The translations under genes and the position numbers were made by a program. Of a DNA stretch of 64,000 nucleotides, positions 16,789 through 26,103 are shown in pieces. The notes below the pieces were generated by a model that saw only the letters and a program-made list of their open reading frames with translations, was not told the DNA's origin and made no database searches. The DNA lies in contig JAHFSY010000004.1 in the NCBI GenBank assembly GCA_023269615.1, forward strand, positions 1 to 64,000, in the 5' to 3' direction. The stretch's first letter is position 1. Each line of letters opens with the position of its first letter. This DNA is from Verrucomicrobiota bacterium (GTDB taxonomy: Bacteria > Verrucomicrobiota > Verrucomicrobiia > JABWAM01).

Positions 16789-18453
16789 TCAGATTTTTTT
16801 CACGCCGAGTTCGAGGCTCACGATGCAGACGGAGTTCGCGATTCGTTCCTCGGGAGTTGCGCGTTGGTGGCTGCCATTGAAGACGAGGATCTCGTTCCAG
16901 CCCTCCTTGATTTGCGAGACTTCGAATTCGTAATTGAAGGCCCGGTGCTCGGGGAGGTGGTGGGTGTAGATGCCGGTGGGAAAGAGGAGTTTGTCGGTCG
17001 GCTTGGCGTCGAATTTTGGCCAGCAACCGTTGAAACTTGCCCCCAGGGCGGGAAGATTTGTTTTTTTCTCCACGACGAGCTGGAGGATGAGCCTGAGTTT
17101 TGACCCGGGCGGCTCGGCGCACATGGAAAGGCGGAAGGCGTGTTTCCATTCAGGCTCGATGATGCACGGAATCTGCTCGGCGTATTCGTAGAGTAGAAAC
17201 ATGTAGTAGCCGTGCCGCGAGGCGAGGGCATAATGCTTGGGCTTTCCGCGAAGGCTCCCGAGATCATGCAATCCGCGCAACGAGGAGTAATGGCTTTTGC
17301 GCCCGGGGGTGCCGAGATTGTGCGGGGCTTCATCGCTGCAGAAGAAGTTGAATTGCTCGATGCCATCCACGCCCATCGCGAGTTTGCCCGCTGCGTTGCC
17401 TCTTAGCAATTCGGGACTGGTTGAAAGGAGACGATAGTATTTTTTTCCGGATTTCGGGTCGCGACAGTGGAGCCAGTTGGGGGCATCTTCCACCACGCCA
17501 TAGATCGTGATGTCGTTTCCGAGTTCCTTGCGCAGTTCGTCATAGGGGACATCCCACGATGTCTGCCAGCCGTTGCTGAAGCCGACGAAATCGATGATGC
17601 CTTTTTTCACCATCGCGCGGATGTCGAGCCCGATGGCGCGCAACTGGCCGAGGCGGCACGGGATGCGGAGGCCGAGGGGATACGGCTTGCCGGTTTTTTT
17701 GGAGTGGGCCCGGGTCAGGCGTCGGATTTCGCCGTGCCACTCGGTGATCATGTCGGTCTGTTTCTGTGTGGCCGGGGCGTTGAGACAGAAAGCCTGGCGC
17801 ATCCAGTCGAGCTCCATCCCGTCAAAATCGTAGTCGTTCACCAGCTCCCTGGCCAGCAGGAGCATGTAATCGCGCACCTTCTTGAAGGCGTAGTTCAGGG
17901 ATTGTTGCATGGGCTGGATGCCGTCCTTCGGATTGATCTGTTGCCCACTGAGGCGATATCGCGGATCCCTTTGCGCGGCGCAATTCATGTAGCAGTCCGA
18001 CCAGTTGTTAGCGCCATGCATGTCGTTCATGCGGATGGAAGCCCACGGGGAAATGCCTCGCTTGCGGCAGCGCTTTGCAAGCTCGGCCATCCAGTCCACT
18101 CCCGCCTCGTACAAGTCGAGATAGCGGTTGTGAAACTTCACATCTCCATCGAGACGTTTCTCCAGCATTTCGGGCGTCCAGTCCTTGTCAAATGGAGGGT
18201 AGTATCCCCGGAGAAAATCGCGATCGCCCCGCTTGTAACCCGTAAGGATGTGGCGTGTGACCTTGCTGGGGTACCAGGGCACCTGGGCGTTGCCGTTGAT
18301 GAGAAAGGTGTCCACGCCGCTGTCGGCGAGCAGGTCCACGTACCGATGCATCACGGACGCCGTGTAGGGCGCGTTGCCCGGATTGTAGATGTCGGCGAAA
18401 AAGAGAAAGGTGCAGTCGCCGTTGAAAAGGTTGCGATGTTTTTTCAGCTTCAT
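16789..18453 (-). CDS. TIM-barrel glycoside-hydrolase-like protein
   Basis: A 554-aa protein from ATG 18453 (MKLKKHRNLFNGDCTFLFFADIYN). Features fit a GHL10-related (beta/alpha)8 enzyme: VDLLADSGVDTFLIN, WMAELAKRCRKRGISPWASIRMND, DYDFDGMELDWMRQAF (acidic residues at a strand end) and GIIDFVGFSNGWQ. The C-terminal 100 residues form a beta domain (LRLILQLVVEKKTNLPALG, HRAFNYEFEVSQIKEGWNEILVFNG). No signal peptide. It lies 34 bp downstream of the 1411-aa secreted protein gene, so it is the last gene of the regulator-pseudopilin-enzyme run. Substrate unknown. Confidence 0.72.
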   Translation of the reverse strand: MKLKKHRNLFNGDCTFLFFADIYNPGNAPYTASVMHRYVDLLADSGVDTFLINGNAQVPWYPSKVTRHILTGYKRGDRDFLRGYYPPFDKDWTPEMLEKRLDGDVKFHNRYLDLYEAGVDWMAELAKRCRKRGISPWASIRMNDMHGANNWSDCYMNCAAQRDPRYRLSGQQINPKDGIQPMQQSLNYAFKKVRDYMLLLARELVNDYDFDGMELDWMRQAFCLNAPATQKQTDMITEWHGEIRRLTRAHSKKTGKPYPLGLRIPCRLGQLRAIGLDIRAMVKKGIIDFVGFSNGWQTSWDVPYDELRKELGNDITIYGVVEDAPNWLHCRDPKSGKKYYRLLSTSPELLRGNAAGKLAMGVDGIEQFNFFCSDEAPHNLGTPGRKSHYSSLRGLHDLGSLRGKPKHYALASRHGYYMFLLYEYAEQIPCIIEPEWKHAFRLSMCAEPPGSKLRLILQLVVEKKTNLPALGASFNGCWPKFDAKPTDKLLFPTGIYTHHLPEHRAFNYEFEVSQIKEGWNEILVFNGSHQRATPEERIANSVCIVSLELGVKKI

Positions 18454-18487
18454 ACGGGTAATGGAGGATGACAGATGATCCGAAGGC

Positions 18488-21400
18488 CTACTTATACCCG
18501 AACCGGTCCTTGAGTGTGAACGCGAAGGGAGCAGAGGGTTTCGAAAGTTTGCCATCCTTGTCGGTGTAGAGGACGAACACGTAAAACTCAACGTCCGGGC
18601 GCAGGCCCTGGATCATCCGGCCGGATTCCGTCCAGCCCGTGTCCAACTGCAAGGCGCCGCGTCCGTCGGGGTAGGGGCTCACCCAGACGTCATATTTCGC
18701 CGCTCCGGGCACGAGATCGAAATGCACGTGGCAGCGGGTGCCATCGTATTGATGCAACGGATCCGTGACCTTCTGCACCTTTGTCGGGGTGCCCACGCCG
18801 GTTTTTTCGAATTCGGCGATGGGGTTGGTGAGCTCGGGCGCTCCCTTGGGTGCCGGCATGCGCAGCTTCGAGAGCCGCACCACGTCGTCGTCCTTGTCCT
18901 TCTCGTTCGCGTACTCCGCGTTCAGGTCACCCAACAGTACGTCATCCGGTTTGGCCTCCACGAGGTCGTTTCCGTAAACCAACTTGGGACGGCGTTCGAC
19001 CATGATCTTTTCCAACTTGAGCGGCAGGTCCACCACACCATCACCGCCATAGCCGCCCCACCAACTCGTGCCATATTCGCGGTAGCTGTCGTATGGGGCG
19101 CTCGAAGGCAGTTCGAATTGCAGATAACGCCAGCCATCGAAGCAGAACGCGCTCCAGGCGTGGATGTCGTCACAATTCCACTCCTCCTTGCTGCCCACGC
19201 TGATCCATTTTTCATTTTTGGCGTCGCGGAGGACATAAACGACGCGTCCCCAATCGCTCGCGGCATGGACCCACAAGCCGAGATGAGAAGCCTTGCCGGG
19301 GATTGTGATCGGACTTTTCGGCTCGAGCGTGGTGTAGAAAGGCATCACGCCGCGGTCCTTGTCCTGCTTTTCGAGGTGGACGGAGAGCGCCTTTCCGCCC
19401 TGGTCGCCCGGTGCGTCCACGGTTTTTCCGGTCATTTTTCCGGGAAAGCGTTCGATCTGGAACGGTTTGTTTTTCGTGTATTCTTCATCCCCCTTCTCCA
19501 CGATTTTCCATCCTTCCCCGAGGTTTCCAAGTTTCTCGATTTCCCGGGCCGGCTTGGAATCGGAGTGGTCGCTTTCGCCCAACGTGATCACGGGATCGGA
19601 CGTCAATCCCTCCAGGTACTGCGGAAAACGGTCCACGGTGAAGGTGACCACGCCTTTCTTTTCCCTGAGCGTCGTGGCGTTGTCATTTTGGTCGTAGATT
19701 TCCAGCGACCCGCCCGCCGGGACTTTCACGCTGACCGGGCGTGTCCCGCGGATGGTCCAGAGCACGTGGGCGAGTTTGCCGGTCTTGTGGTGTTTGAATT
19801 GCTCGCAATACACGGAGGTGCTGCCGGTCGGCACATACTTCATGAAGTTGGCGCGGTTGAGATGACGGGTGAGGGTGGCGACGCCGACATAGGCCAGCCT
19901 CGGCATCACCACGGGAAGACGATGGCACCATCCGGCGCCGTAGTGATTTTCGCCCCAGTAATTCGCGCAATCAAAAGGAGGGTTGGAGCTTTCGAAGCGG
20001 GTGACGCCGTAGCCCATGAGCGAGAGGAAGTTTCGCACGCCGATGTCCGCCTGTCCTTCATCTGCCGTGTCCACGTCTTTCGCGGAAATGCACGTGCCCT
20101 CGATCAGCACGAGATAGGGATCCTTCTTGTACTGCTTGATATCCTTCATGATCGGATAGAGACGGCTGAGGACGACCTGATTGACCTGTTGTTCGGGAAT
20201 GCGTTCGAAACATGGGAGGTCCAGCGCGCAGCCATCGATCAGTTCGCGGCACTCGGGGCTCAGGCGCAGCAACACCGCGGTGTTCATGGGATCTCCATAA
20301 GGAAGCAGGAGCTTGAGATTCGGCCATTCCTTGTGGATGGCGCGGGCGCCCAGGAGGAATTTCGCGACCATGTCCTCGTAGGCCTTTTGTTCGTCCGCGT
20401 TGAGTTTGTATTCCTCGCCGTAATGGGTGGGCCAGATGCCGGTGGTGATGATCCCCAATTGCGGCTCGGCGAAGAAGGGAACGTAGGTGGGGCGGCTGAT
20501 GGGGCCTGGAAAGTTCTCCTGTTTTTTCATGACGTCAATCAAAGCCCTGGCCGTTTCCTCGGGTTTCGTCGGATCGAATTTGGGCGAGTCCGGATAACCC
20601 GTGTAAAATGCGTTGTAGTACATCACTCCGCCCGCGAAGGCGGACTCGGCGATAAAATGATGTTTCACCGCGAGAGCCTCAATCTCCTTCTGCTTCTTCA
20701 GCTCGTCCAGTTGCTTGGCGTCCTCGAGCCGCTTGATTTCCCGGGGTGACAGCGAATAGTTGGCCGTCGAGGTTTCCGCGCCCGCGGCGGCCATGAACGG
20801 AATTTCCCTGTCGGCCGTCGGCGTGGTGTGTCCTCCGCCCCACGGCCAATAGCCGAAGATCGAACCGTGGCCGGATTCCCAGAGGTCATGCTCGCGCGTG
20901 TCGGGATGCAACATGGCGAAATTCCGGCGATAGACCGCCGATTCATCCCCCGCTTTCAACTCGACCGTCAACTCATGCAAGCCAAACTCCTTCGGCTTGA
21001 GCGTCACGGGCACCCTGACCGGCGAGCCGTTCGCCGGCAGCGAAACCTCCTGATCCTGCTTCGTGCTGTCCCTGCCATCGTAACTCTTCGTGGTCACGAC
21101 GAGTTTTGCCTTTGTGTCGGCGCCGGTCATGTTGCGCAACTGGATCGAGTAGGAAGGCTGGGCGGGAGCCGTCCAGACATGCCCGTACTGATCGGGCTCA
21201 AGGTCCACCTCCACGCCGGCCCGCTCCAGGGTCATGGCGTAAATCTGGACGGAACTCGGCAGGCCCGCCCCGTGCGCGCTGTATTCCAGCGGGTCGGGAT
21301 AGGCGCGATAAAACTGGACCTCCTTCGTAATCTCCATCCCGATCCGGTTGAGGTCGGTGAACCACGAGAAACTGTCCGGCGCCAGCGGGATGACCACATG

Positions 21401-22723
21401 ATAGAGGTTCGCGTTCTTGCCGCCCGCGAGCTTCACCGGCACAGACCGGGTCCCCGGAACATCGCCCTTCACCGTCGGCGCCATGCCGGGAAGATTGAAT
21501 GCGGGACCCTCCTTCGCGGGTTGGGATTTGCCTCCCGACACAGCGGGGACTGTCCCCGCAAAATTGATCGGATGGCCGGCGTCGGGGCGGAAGAACTGGG
21601 CGGAGACCACCGGCACGCCGTTTTCTCGTCCATCCGAAACGGCGAGCAGGTGAAGCGCCTTGTAGCGGCCTTTCGGAATGTACATCGCGATCCGGGCCGG
21701 GTCCATCCGGTCGGCGGCAACCCAGCGCCCCCCGAAGGTGCCGGAGTTGGCCAGGAAGTAGCCCGGCAACGCCCCAAATCGGGTCCAGCTGGTTCCCACG
21801 TCGATGTGATCCTCTCCCCGGGCGGAAGTACCCGGATACTGGAATGGCACGCCATCGACGGGCACTCCCGGGAGGGACGCGCGATCCACCTTCTCCCCGT
21901 TGAGCGTTGCGGAGTTGAGATGCCCCTCGATGGACAGAGGCTCGAAACGCGTGGAGGCAGGTGGGAGCGGACGCATCTGCACCGAAGCGAGTTCGGCTCC
22001 GGCGGGAAAAGTCATTCTCACGAGCCCGGACGGATCCATGTCAGCGACCAAGGGCACCTCGAACACAAAGCGTCCGTTGACCCACATCCGCGCGCGCCCT
22101 TTTTCCACGGCGCAGCGAAGAGTGAGGAGCGATTCCTCGATTTTCGGCGAGGCGGCGATCTGGGCTTCGATCGCCCTGCGCATCTCCTCCGACCAGGTCA
22201 GGCTTCGATCGCCCACGGCCTCGAAGTACAAGAACCCTGACAAAGGTGGCGACGGTGGTTTGACACCCTCCACCGACGCCGAGTAACTGACATATTTTGC
22301 GCCGCTCGAGGCGCTGACGGAAAAGCTGATCGATTGCGGGGTCTTGTCCGGGCGTTCCCCGCACGCCATCTGAACCTGGGCATAAGACGAGCCGCCCGGC
22401 GCGGGTTTGAGACGGAACGTGATGAGACACTCGCACGGAGCGGACTGCCGGTTGACGCTTTCGAGATTCAATCCGCCCGGCGACGAGAGGGTCGCCTGGC
22501 CTGGCCCACCTCCGCCAACCGGTTGTGCGGGTGTGAGCTTCCAGTCGGCCGCGTTGCCCAGCACCTCGGCCAGCTTTGAGGCATCCGCCGGCGCGTCGGC
22601 TCCCCGGAGGAGACCCATCATGGAAAAAATCAACACCATGAAAACAGCCGCCATCTCCCGCCTCAAAAACCCGCCGTAAGCACCATCCCACGGGTGTCGT
22701 TTTCTTCCGATATCCAGGTTCAT
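18488..22723 (-). CDS. Giant secreted multidomain protein, probable carbohydrate-active
   Basis: 1411 aa from ATG 22723. The signal region is FLRREMAAVFMVLIFSMMGLLRGADA; starting at 22723 keeps the RR before the hydrophobic core, which the internal ATG at 22654 would lose. The N-terminal part is beta-rich (LamG/jelly-roll-like with WVNGRFVFEVPL). The centre (about 620-980) looks like a (beta/alpha)8 domain: REHDLWESGHGSIFGYWPWGG, FFAEPQLGIITTGIWPTHYGEEY, NLKLLLPYGDP, PYLVLIEGTC. A further beta domain follows (SHLGLWVHAASDWGRVVYVLRD), and the C-terminal 90 residues form a fibronectin-III-like module (CHVHFDLVPGAAKYDVWVSPYPDGR). I do not recognise the family. It lies 66 bp after the pseudopilin gene in the same direction. 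Confidence 0.78.
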   Translation of the reverse strand: MNLDIGRKRHPWDGAYGGFLRREMAAVFMVLIFSMMGLLRGADAPADASKLAEVLGNAADWKLTPAQPVGGGGPGQATLSSPGGLNLESVNRQSAPCECLITFRLKPAPGGSSYAQVQMACGERPDKTPQSISFSVSASSGAKYVSYSASVEGVKPPSPPLSGFLYFEAVGDRSLTWSEEMRRAIEAQIAASPKIEESLLTLRCAVEKGRARMWVNGRFVFEVPLVADMDPSGLVRMTFPAGAELASVQMRPLPPASTRFEPLSIEGHLNSATLNGEKVDRASLPGVPVDGVPFQYPGTSARGEDHIDVGTSWTRFGALPGYFLANSGTFGGRWVAADRMDPARIAMYIPKGRYKALHLLAVSDGRENGVPVVSAQFFRPDAGHPINFAGTVPAVSGGKSQPAKEGPAFNLPGMAPTVKGDVPGTRSVPVKLAGGKNANLYHVVIPLAPDSFSWFTDLNRIGMEITKEVQFYRAYPDPLEYSAHGAGLPSSVQIYAMTLERAGVEVDLEPDQYGHVWTAPAQPSYSIQLRNMTGADTKAKLVVTTKSYDGRDSTKQDQEVSLPANGSPVRVPVTLKPKEFGLHELTVELKAGDESAVYRRNFAMLHPDTREHDLWESGHGSIFGYWPWGGGHTTPTADREIPFMAAAGAETSTANYSLSPREIKRLEDAKQLDELKKQKEIEALAVKHHFIAESAFAGGVMYYNAFYTGYPDSPKFDPTKPEETARALIDVMKKQENFPGPISRPTYVPFFAEPQLGIITTGIWPTHYGEEYKLNADEQKAYEDMVAKFLLGARAIHKEWPNLKLLLPYGDPMNTAVLLRLSPECRELIDGCALDLPCFERIPEQQVNQVVLSRLYPIMKDIKQYKKDPYLVLIEGTCISAKDVDTADEGQADIGVRNFLSLMGYGVTRFESSNPPFDCANYWGENHYGAGWCHRLPVVMPRLAYVGVATLTRHLNRANFMKYVPTGSTSVYCEQFKHHKTGKLAHVLWTIRGTRPVSVKVPAGGSLEIYDQNDNATTLREKKGVVTFTVDRFPQYLEGLTSDPVITLGESDHSDSKPAREIEKLGNLGEGWKIVEKGDEEYTKNKPFQIERFPGKMTGKTVDAPGDQGGKALSVHLEKQDKDRGVMPFYTTLEPKSPITIPGKASHLGLWVHAASDWGRVVYVLRDAKNEKWISVGSKEEWNCDDIHAWSAFCFDGWRYLQFELPSSAPYDSYREYGTSWWGGYGGDGVVDLPLKLEKIMVERRPKLVYGNDLVEAKPDDVLLGDLNAEYANEKDKDDDVVRLSKLRMPAPKGAPELTNPIAEFEKTGVGTPTKVQKVTDPLHQYDGTRCHVHFDLVPGAAKYDVWVSPYPDGRGALQLDTGWTESGRMIQGLRPDVEFYVFVLYTDKDGKLSKPSAPFAFTLKDRFGYK

Positions 22724-22788
22724 GGGTAGAGCGGTCGTATCACGTGATGAGATCATTCATAAACCGTACCACGACCCGAATTCCACAC

Positions 22789-23538
22789 TCACTTGTTATC
22801 CACGCCCCAGACGGAAAAGGCGCCAACCCCGCACCAGAGGCCATAGACGGCATAGGGCGCGACCGATGGGTCGGTTGACGGGGCCCACCAGTCCCACGTG
22901 GAAGCTTTGAGAAACTCGCCGTGTCCATCCACAAAAACGAAGTTGAGGCCCCTTCCTTTATGCCGCGGATATTCATAGACCCCCGATCCCCACGCGCCAC
23001 TGCAGGTCGCGTCGAAAGCAGTGGGGGTCTGGGGATACCAATAGTAACATTCGGCAATGAGGAAGGTCTTTTCCGGAAACTTCGCCTCGTCCAGGCTATG
23101 CATTTCCTGTGGGGTTGCCACAGTATAATAGTACACGAAAGCCGAATTCGCGCCGTAGGGATAACTTCCGTTCTGTCCGCCCTTCATGCCTGGACAAGCC
23201 TTGCTCATTTCCTTCGGGGCGGTGTAGCCGATCAGAGTGGAGCTGCGCAGATAGTTTGTCACAAGGTCCCACCAGGTTCCATTTGAAGGGGGCAGGACGT
23301 CGCGAGAACCGGTTCCATTGATCCAGCCGCCGTTATCCTGTCCAATCATCAGGGTGGTGATGCCCACCTGTCTCAGGTTCGACATGCAGGCGACCCGGTT
23401 CGCGCTCTCACGCGCATTTTTCAACGCGGGCAGAAGCAACGCGGTGAGGATCGAAATGATGGCAAGCACCACCAACAATTCGACGAGCGTGAATGCGCGT
23501 GAAACACGCGGAGCAGGGCTCAATGGTTTAAGGGTCAT
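22789..23538 (-). CDS. Type II-like pseudopilin (GspG/H-type N-terminus), copy 1
   Basis: A 249-aa protein. A 15-residue basic leader precedes [24 protein letters not shown], the class III signal of pseudopilins with Glu at mature position 5. The residue before the cut is Ala (SRA-FTLVE), not the usual Gly. The globular part shares [32 protein letters not shown] and [15 protein letters not shown] with the two other copies here (37102 and 43168). Such short-pilin proteins are numerous in Lentisphaerota and Verrucomicrobiota. It is preceded by a GntR-type regulator gene (72 bp) and followed by the giant secreted protein. Role: probably cell-surface fibre or secretion-linked substrate binding (inference). 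Confidence 0.9.
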   Translation of the reverse strand: MTLKPLSPAPRVSRAFTLVELLVVLAIISILTALLLPALKNARESANRVACMSNLRQVGITTLMIGQDNGGWINGTGSRDVLPPSNGTWWDLVTNYLRSSTLIGYTAPKEMSKACPGMKGGQNGSYPYGANSAFVYYYTVATPQEMHSLDEAKFPEKTFLIAECYYWYPQTPTAFDATCSGAWGSGVYEYPRHKGRGLNFVFVDGHGEFLKASTWDWWAPSTDPSVAPYAVYGLWCGVGAFSVWGVDNK

Positions 23539-23589
23539 GGACGGAAAAAAGTGAAGCTTTGAGCAAATTTCCAGCAGCCAGGCCTCCGG

Positions 23590-23630
23590 AACAAGTTTAA
23601 TGATCTGGACTTATTTTTCACCCACAGAAA
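23590..23630 (-). promoter_or_regulatory. Conserved upstream motif of pseudopilin copy 1
   Basis: On the minus strand: TTTCTGTGGG, an A-rich stretch, CCAGATCATTAAACTTGTT, ending 52 nt before the ATG at 23538. The same arrangement precedes the pseudopilin genes at 37926 and 43944. It overlaps the last codons of the regulator gene. Spacing conservation suggests a promoter or operator. Confidence 0.6.
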
Positions 23631-24690
23631 CCGGCGGCTTTCTGGAGGGCACTGTCTGCGCAACCATTTCAATCGGGATCCGTTTGCGAATGGGAGGCAG
23701 GGCGCCTTGTTCAAAATAATGGACCGCCGCCTGGCAGATGACCTTCGCAAACTTTTCCACCGGAAAAGGGTAGTAGACCGGCATCGGCACCAGGCGAATG
23801 GCCTGCAGCGTGGTATTCATGGCCACGACTTCGACCTGTTCCGGCACATCCAGCCCCCGCTTCATCAAGGCGGTCATCAACAAACCGGCCGGGACCGGAT
23901 AAAGGGCGATCAGACCGTGACGACCCTTGATGGATGCCGCGAAACGCTGGACGGCCAGGTTTTGTTCGCAAAGCCCGACTGGGATACGGACAACATCCCC
24001 GCGAAGCGACCGGGAAGCTTCCACGCAGATGCGCTGAAACAGTCTGGCCGTCGATCGCAGGCTCCCCTCCTTGACGATCAGGCTGATCCTGAAGAAGCCC
24101 CGTCGCACCAGCATGTGGGTGGCATGCCGAAGGGCCGACAGGATCTCGATTGAGATGAATGGCATTTGGAATCCTGAAAGGCGCGGTCTGATGACCAGAA
24201 CACTTTTCTTGAAAGTTGAGAACAATCCCAGAAATTGATCCGGCACGGCTCCCAGCAGAAACATTTCCCCGGGGTGTTCGCCCCTGCGATGGATGGCGCG
24301 CATCCGCGCCGCATCACACCTTTCAAAAGTGAGACGGATTCCCTGGGGCTCCAGTCTTTCTGAAATTGCCGCGCGGATTTCCACCAGGGCCGAGGCATCC
24401 GGATAATCCCTCCCGTAATAAAGCCAGCGCACCGCGCGGGACCGCTGCCACCCTTTTGCCAGGACCGGTGTGTGCGCAAGTTCGATTCCCTTGCGGGGTC
24501 GGACGCGCAGCAGGCCTTTGCGCTTCAGAATCTTGATCGCTCCTTTCAACGTGTCGCGGCTGACACCGAGTTGCGAACTCCAATCGCGGGTGTTCGGGAT
24601 CGGGCGGAGAACCTCCCCGCGGGCGATGCAGCCCCGGATATGATCGGCCAATTGCTCGGCCCTCGAACGGATGAAACTTGCTTGCTCCAT
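23611..24690 (-). CDS. GntR/LacI-hybrid transcriptional regulator, paralogue 1
   Basis: A 359-aa regulator from ATG 24690. Residues 1-70 form a GntR-type winged helix (AEQLADHIRGCIARGEVLRPIPNTRDWSSQLGVSRDTLKGAIKILKRKGLLRVRPRKGIEL). The rest is a periplasmic-binding-protein-like sensor of LacI type (MLVRRGFFRISLIVKEG, GLIALYPVPAGLLMTALMKRGLDVPEQVEVVAMN). The protein at 44049 is a close paralogue along its full length. It is immediately upstream of pseudopilin copy 1, so it probably controls this locus in response to a sugar. An upstream 26-codon extension of the frame is ignored because the paralogue starts at the equivalent Met. Confidence 0.9.
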   Translation of the reverse strand: MEQASFIRSRAEQLADHIRGCIARGEVLRPIPNTRDWSSQLGVSRDTLKGAIKILKRKGLLRVRPRKGIELAHTPVLAKGWQRSRAVRWLYYGRDYPDASALVEIRAAISERLEPQGIRLTFERCDAARMRAIHRRGEHPGEMFLLGAVPDQFLGLFSTFKKSVLVIRPRLSGFQMPFISIEILSALRHATHMLVRRGFFRISLIVKEGSLRSTARLFQRICVEASRSLRGDVVRIPVGLCEQNLAVQRFAASIKGRHGLIALYPVPAGLLMTALMKRGLDVPEQVEVVAMNTTLQAIRLVPMPVYYPFPVEKFAKVICQAAVHYFEQGALPPIRKRIPIEMVAQTVPSRKPPVSVGEK

Positions 24691-24865
24691 GACACAAACG
24701 ATCTCGAATTTGTGCGCACGATAGCATCCAGGCGACGGGCAGGCCATCTGTAAATGGCGGATGGACACAACCCATCCTCCGGCCGATTATTTTTTAATTT
24801 TCAAATTCGTCGCGAGGTGCTATCCGGAAGTTATGTCCGCGGATGATGGCGTCTCCCTGAATCCG

Positions 24866-25037
24866 AGGTGATCCAGCTCGGGCGCAAAGCGGCGTCTGCC
24901 CTGTCGCGACGGCATGGAAGGAGTACGTTTTGGATTATCAATGCACGGAAAATGGAAGCGTGCGGCTGAGCATTCGCCTGGAACAGCCCGGTGAACTGTG
25001 GGTGGATGCCATCGTCGTCGAAAGCATGGCCCCATAA
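24866..25037 (+). pseudogene. Possible 3' remnant of a carbohydrate-binding/glycosidase gene
   Basis: No intact gene is seen between 24691 and 25201. One plus frame reads ATAWKEYVLDYQCTENGSVRLSIR then LEQPGELWVDAIVVESMAP and a stop at 25037; this has the look of the last beta strands of a jelly-roll module at the end of a glycosidase. There is a stop just upstream and no start, so it would be a decayed remnant. Chance similarity cannot be excluded. The rest of this 500-bp gap, including an A+T-rich stretch near 24785-24810, must hold the regulator promoter. Confidence 0.3.
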
Positions 25038-25201
25038 ATGTTTGAGCATCATAAAAACCATGCCGCTGGTCTGTATTTCCGCATGCGGACATTGCCGGCC
25101 TGCTGTGCCCGGACACAAGATACCCAGGATGGATTCTGGAGGAGTTGAGGCTTCGGAGCTTGATTGGCCTATTTGTTTGTTGTCAGTTCTGCCGAAACCC
25201 C

Positions 25202-26026
25202 ATGCAAAACTTTCCGTTTACGCTCACTTTTCTCATTCTCATTTTGCTTGTCGTTGGCGTGCTAAAGCTCCTCGTCCACCTGGTGCTCAAAGGTGTTGGA
25301 AAAAAGGCCCTGGCGAAACAGCCGGACTCGATTCAGCTGGTGCCCATCGAACTCGGCTCCTGGAAAATGGCGCCTGCGGCTTGTGCGTTGGTCAAGCCAG
25401 CACTGTTGCTCGGTTTCCTGGAAACTGGGTCCTTTGAGATAAAGGAAATGACGGGAGTGAAGGTTCATTTTCTACTTTTGTCTGGGGAAGCGGCTTATGC
25501 GGCAGTCTATGAACACCCCGTGGCGGGAAGCTGGATCAATTTTATCAGTAAGTATCACGATGGGACGAGCGTGACCTTTACCAACCAAGGGCGCGGTGCG
25601 GGGTTGGAGCAACGCCCGGGTCATCCGATCATTTATGCCAGCGGGCTTGATGCCGCATCCCTCTATGAGCGTTTTAACATGGAGCGTCCCAAGAACAACC
25701 TGTTGCAACTGAATGCGACTCAATTGGCTCGTCTGTTCGAGGCTGCATATGCGGATTCGATTGCTTGGAGGAAAAACAAGGGAATCAGTGTTCAGGAAGT
25801 CATGAACGTGGCAGAGGAAGGCAAGCAGGCCATAATCCCATCTGATCAACCCAGTGTGGTTGTTGCAGGAACTCTTATATACATTGTCCGCCGAGGCCGG
25901 CAGGAAGGGCCCTTCATGAAGGAGCATGTTCTCGCCGAGATCGCTGGCGGTCGTTTGACTCTGGACGACCTCGGATGGTACGAGGGTTTACCCGATTGGG
26001 TACCACTTTCATCCTTGTTGAAATAA
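25202..26026 (+). CDS. Membrane-anchored protein with C-terminal GYF_2 domain
   Basis: A 274-aa protein from ATG 25202 (MQNFPFTLTFLILILLVVGVLKLLVHLVL: one N-terminal membrane anchor). The middle region (about 45-215) is not recognised. The last 50 residues (TLIYIVRRGRQEGPFMKEHVLAEIAGGRLTLDDLGWYEGLPDWVPLSSLL) fit the GYF_2/DUF4339 module: a GPF turn, then W-x-E-G-x-x-x-W. Such modules are proline-rich peptide or protein binders in bacterial membrane proteins. It stands alone on the plus strand, convergent with the kelch gene. Confidence 0.78.
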   Translation: MQNFPFTLTFLILILLVVGVLKLLVHLVLKGVGKKALAKQPDSIQLVPIELGSWKMAPAACALVKPALLLGFLETGSFEIKEMTGVKVHFLLLSGEAAYAAVYEHPVAGSWINFISKYHDGTSVTFTNQGRGAGLEQRPGHPIIYASGLDAASLYERFNMERPKNNLLQLNATQLARLFEAAYADSIAWRKNKGISVQEVMNVAEEGKQAIIPSDQPSVVVAGTLIYIVRRGRQEGPFMKEHVLAEIAGGRLTLDDLGWYEGLPDWVPLSSLLK

Positions 26027-26103
26027 AGACTGCGATCAGGGGCCGGTCCCATGGCTGCGTGACACTCACACCCAGTCCTTTGGCGGAAAGGATGGGCTTT
26101 GGA

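Noticed and set aside
18722-20749. 675-codon plus-strand open frame inside the giant protein gene
   Set aside because: Antisense shadow with His/Val-rich composition typical of mirrored high-G+C coding sequence; no known motifs.
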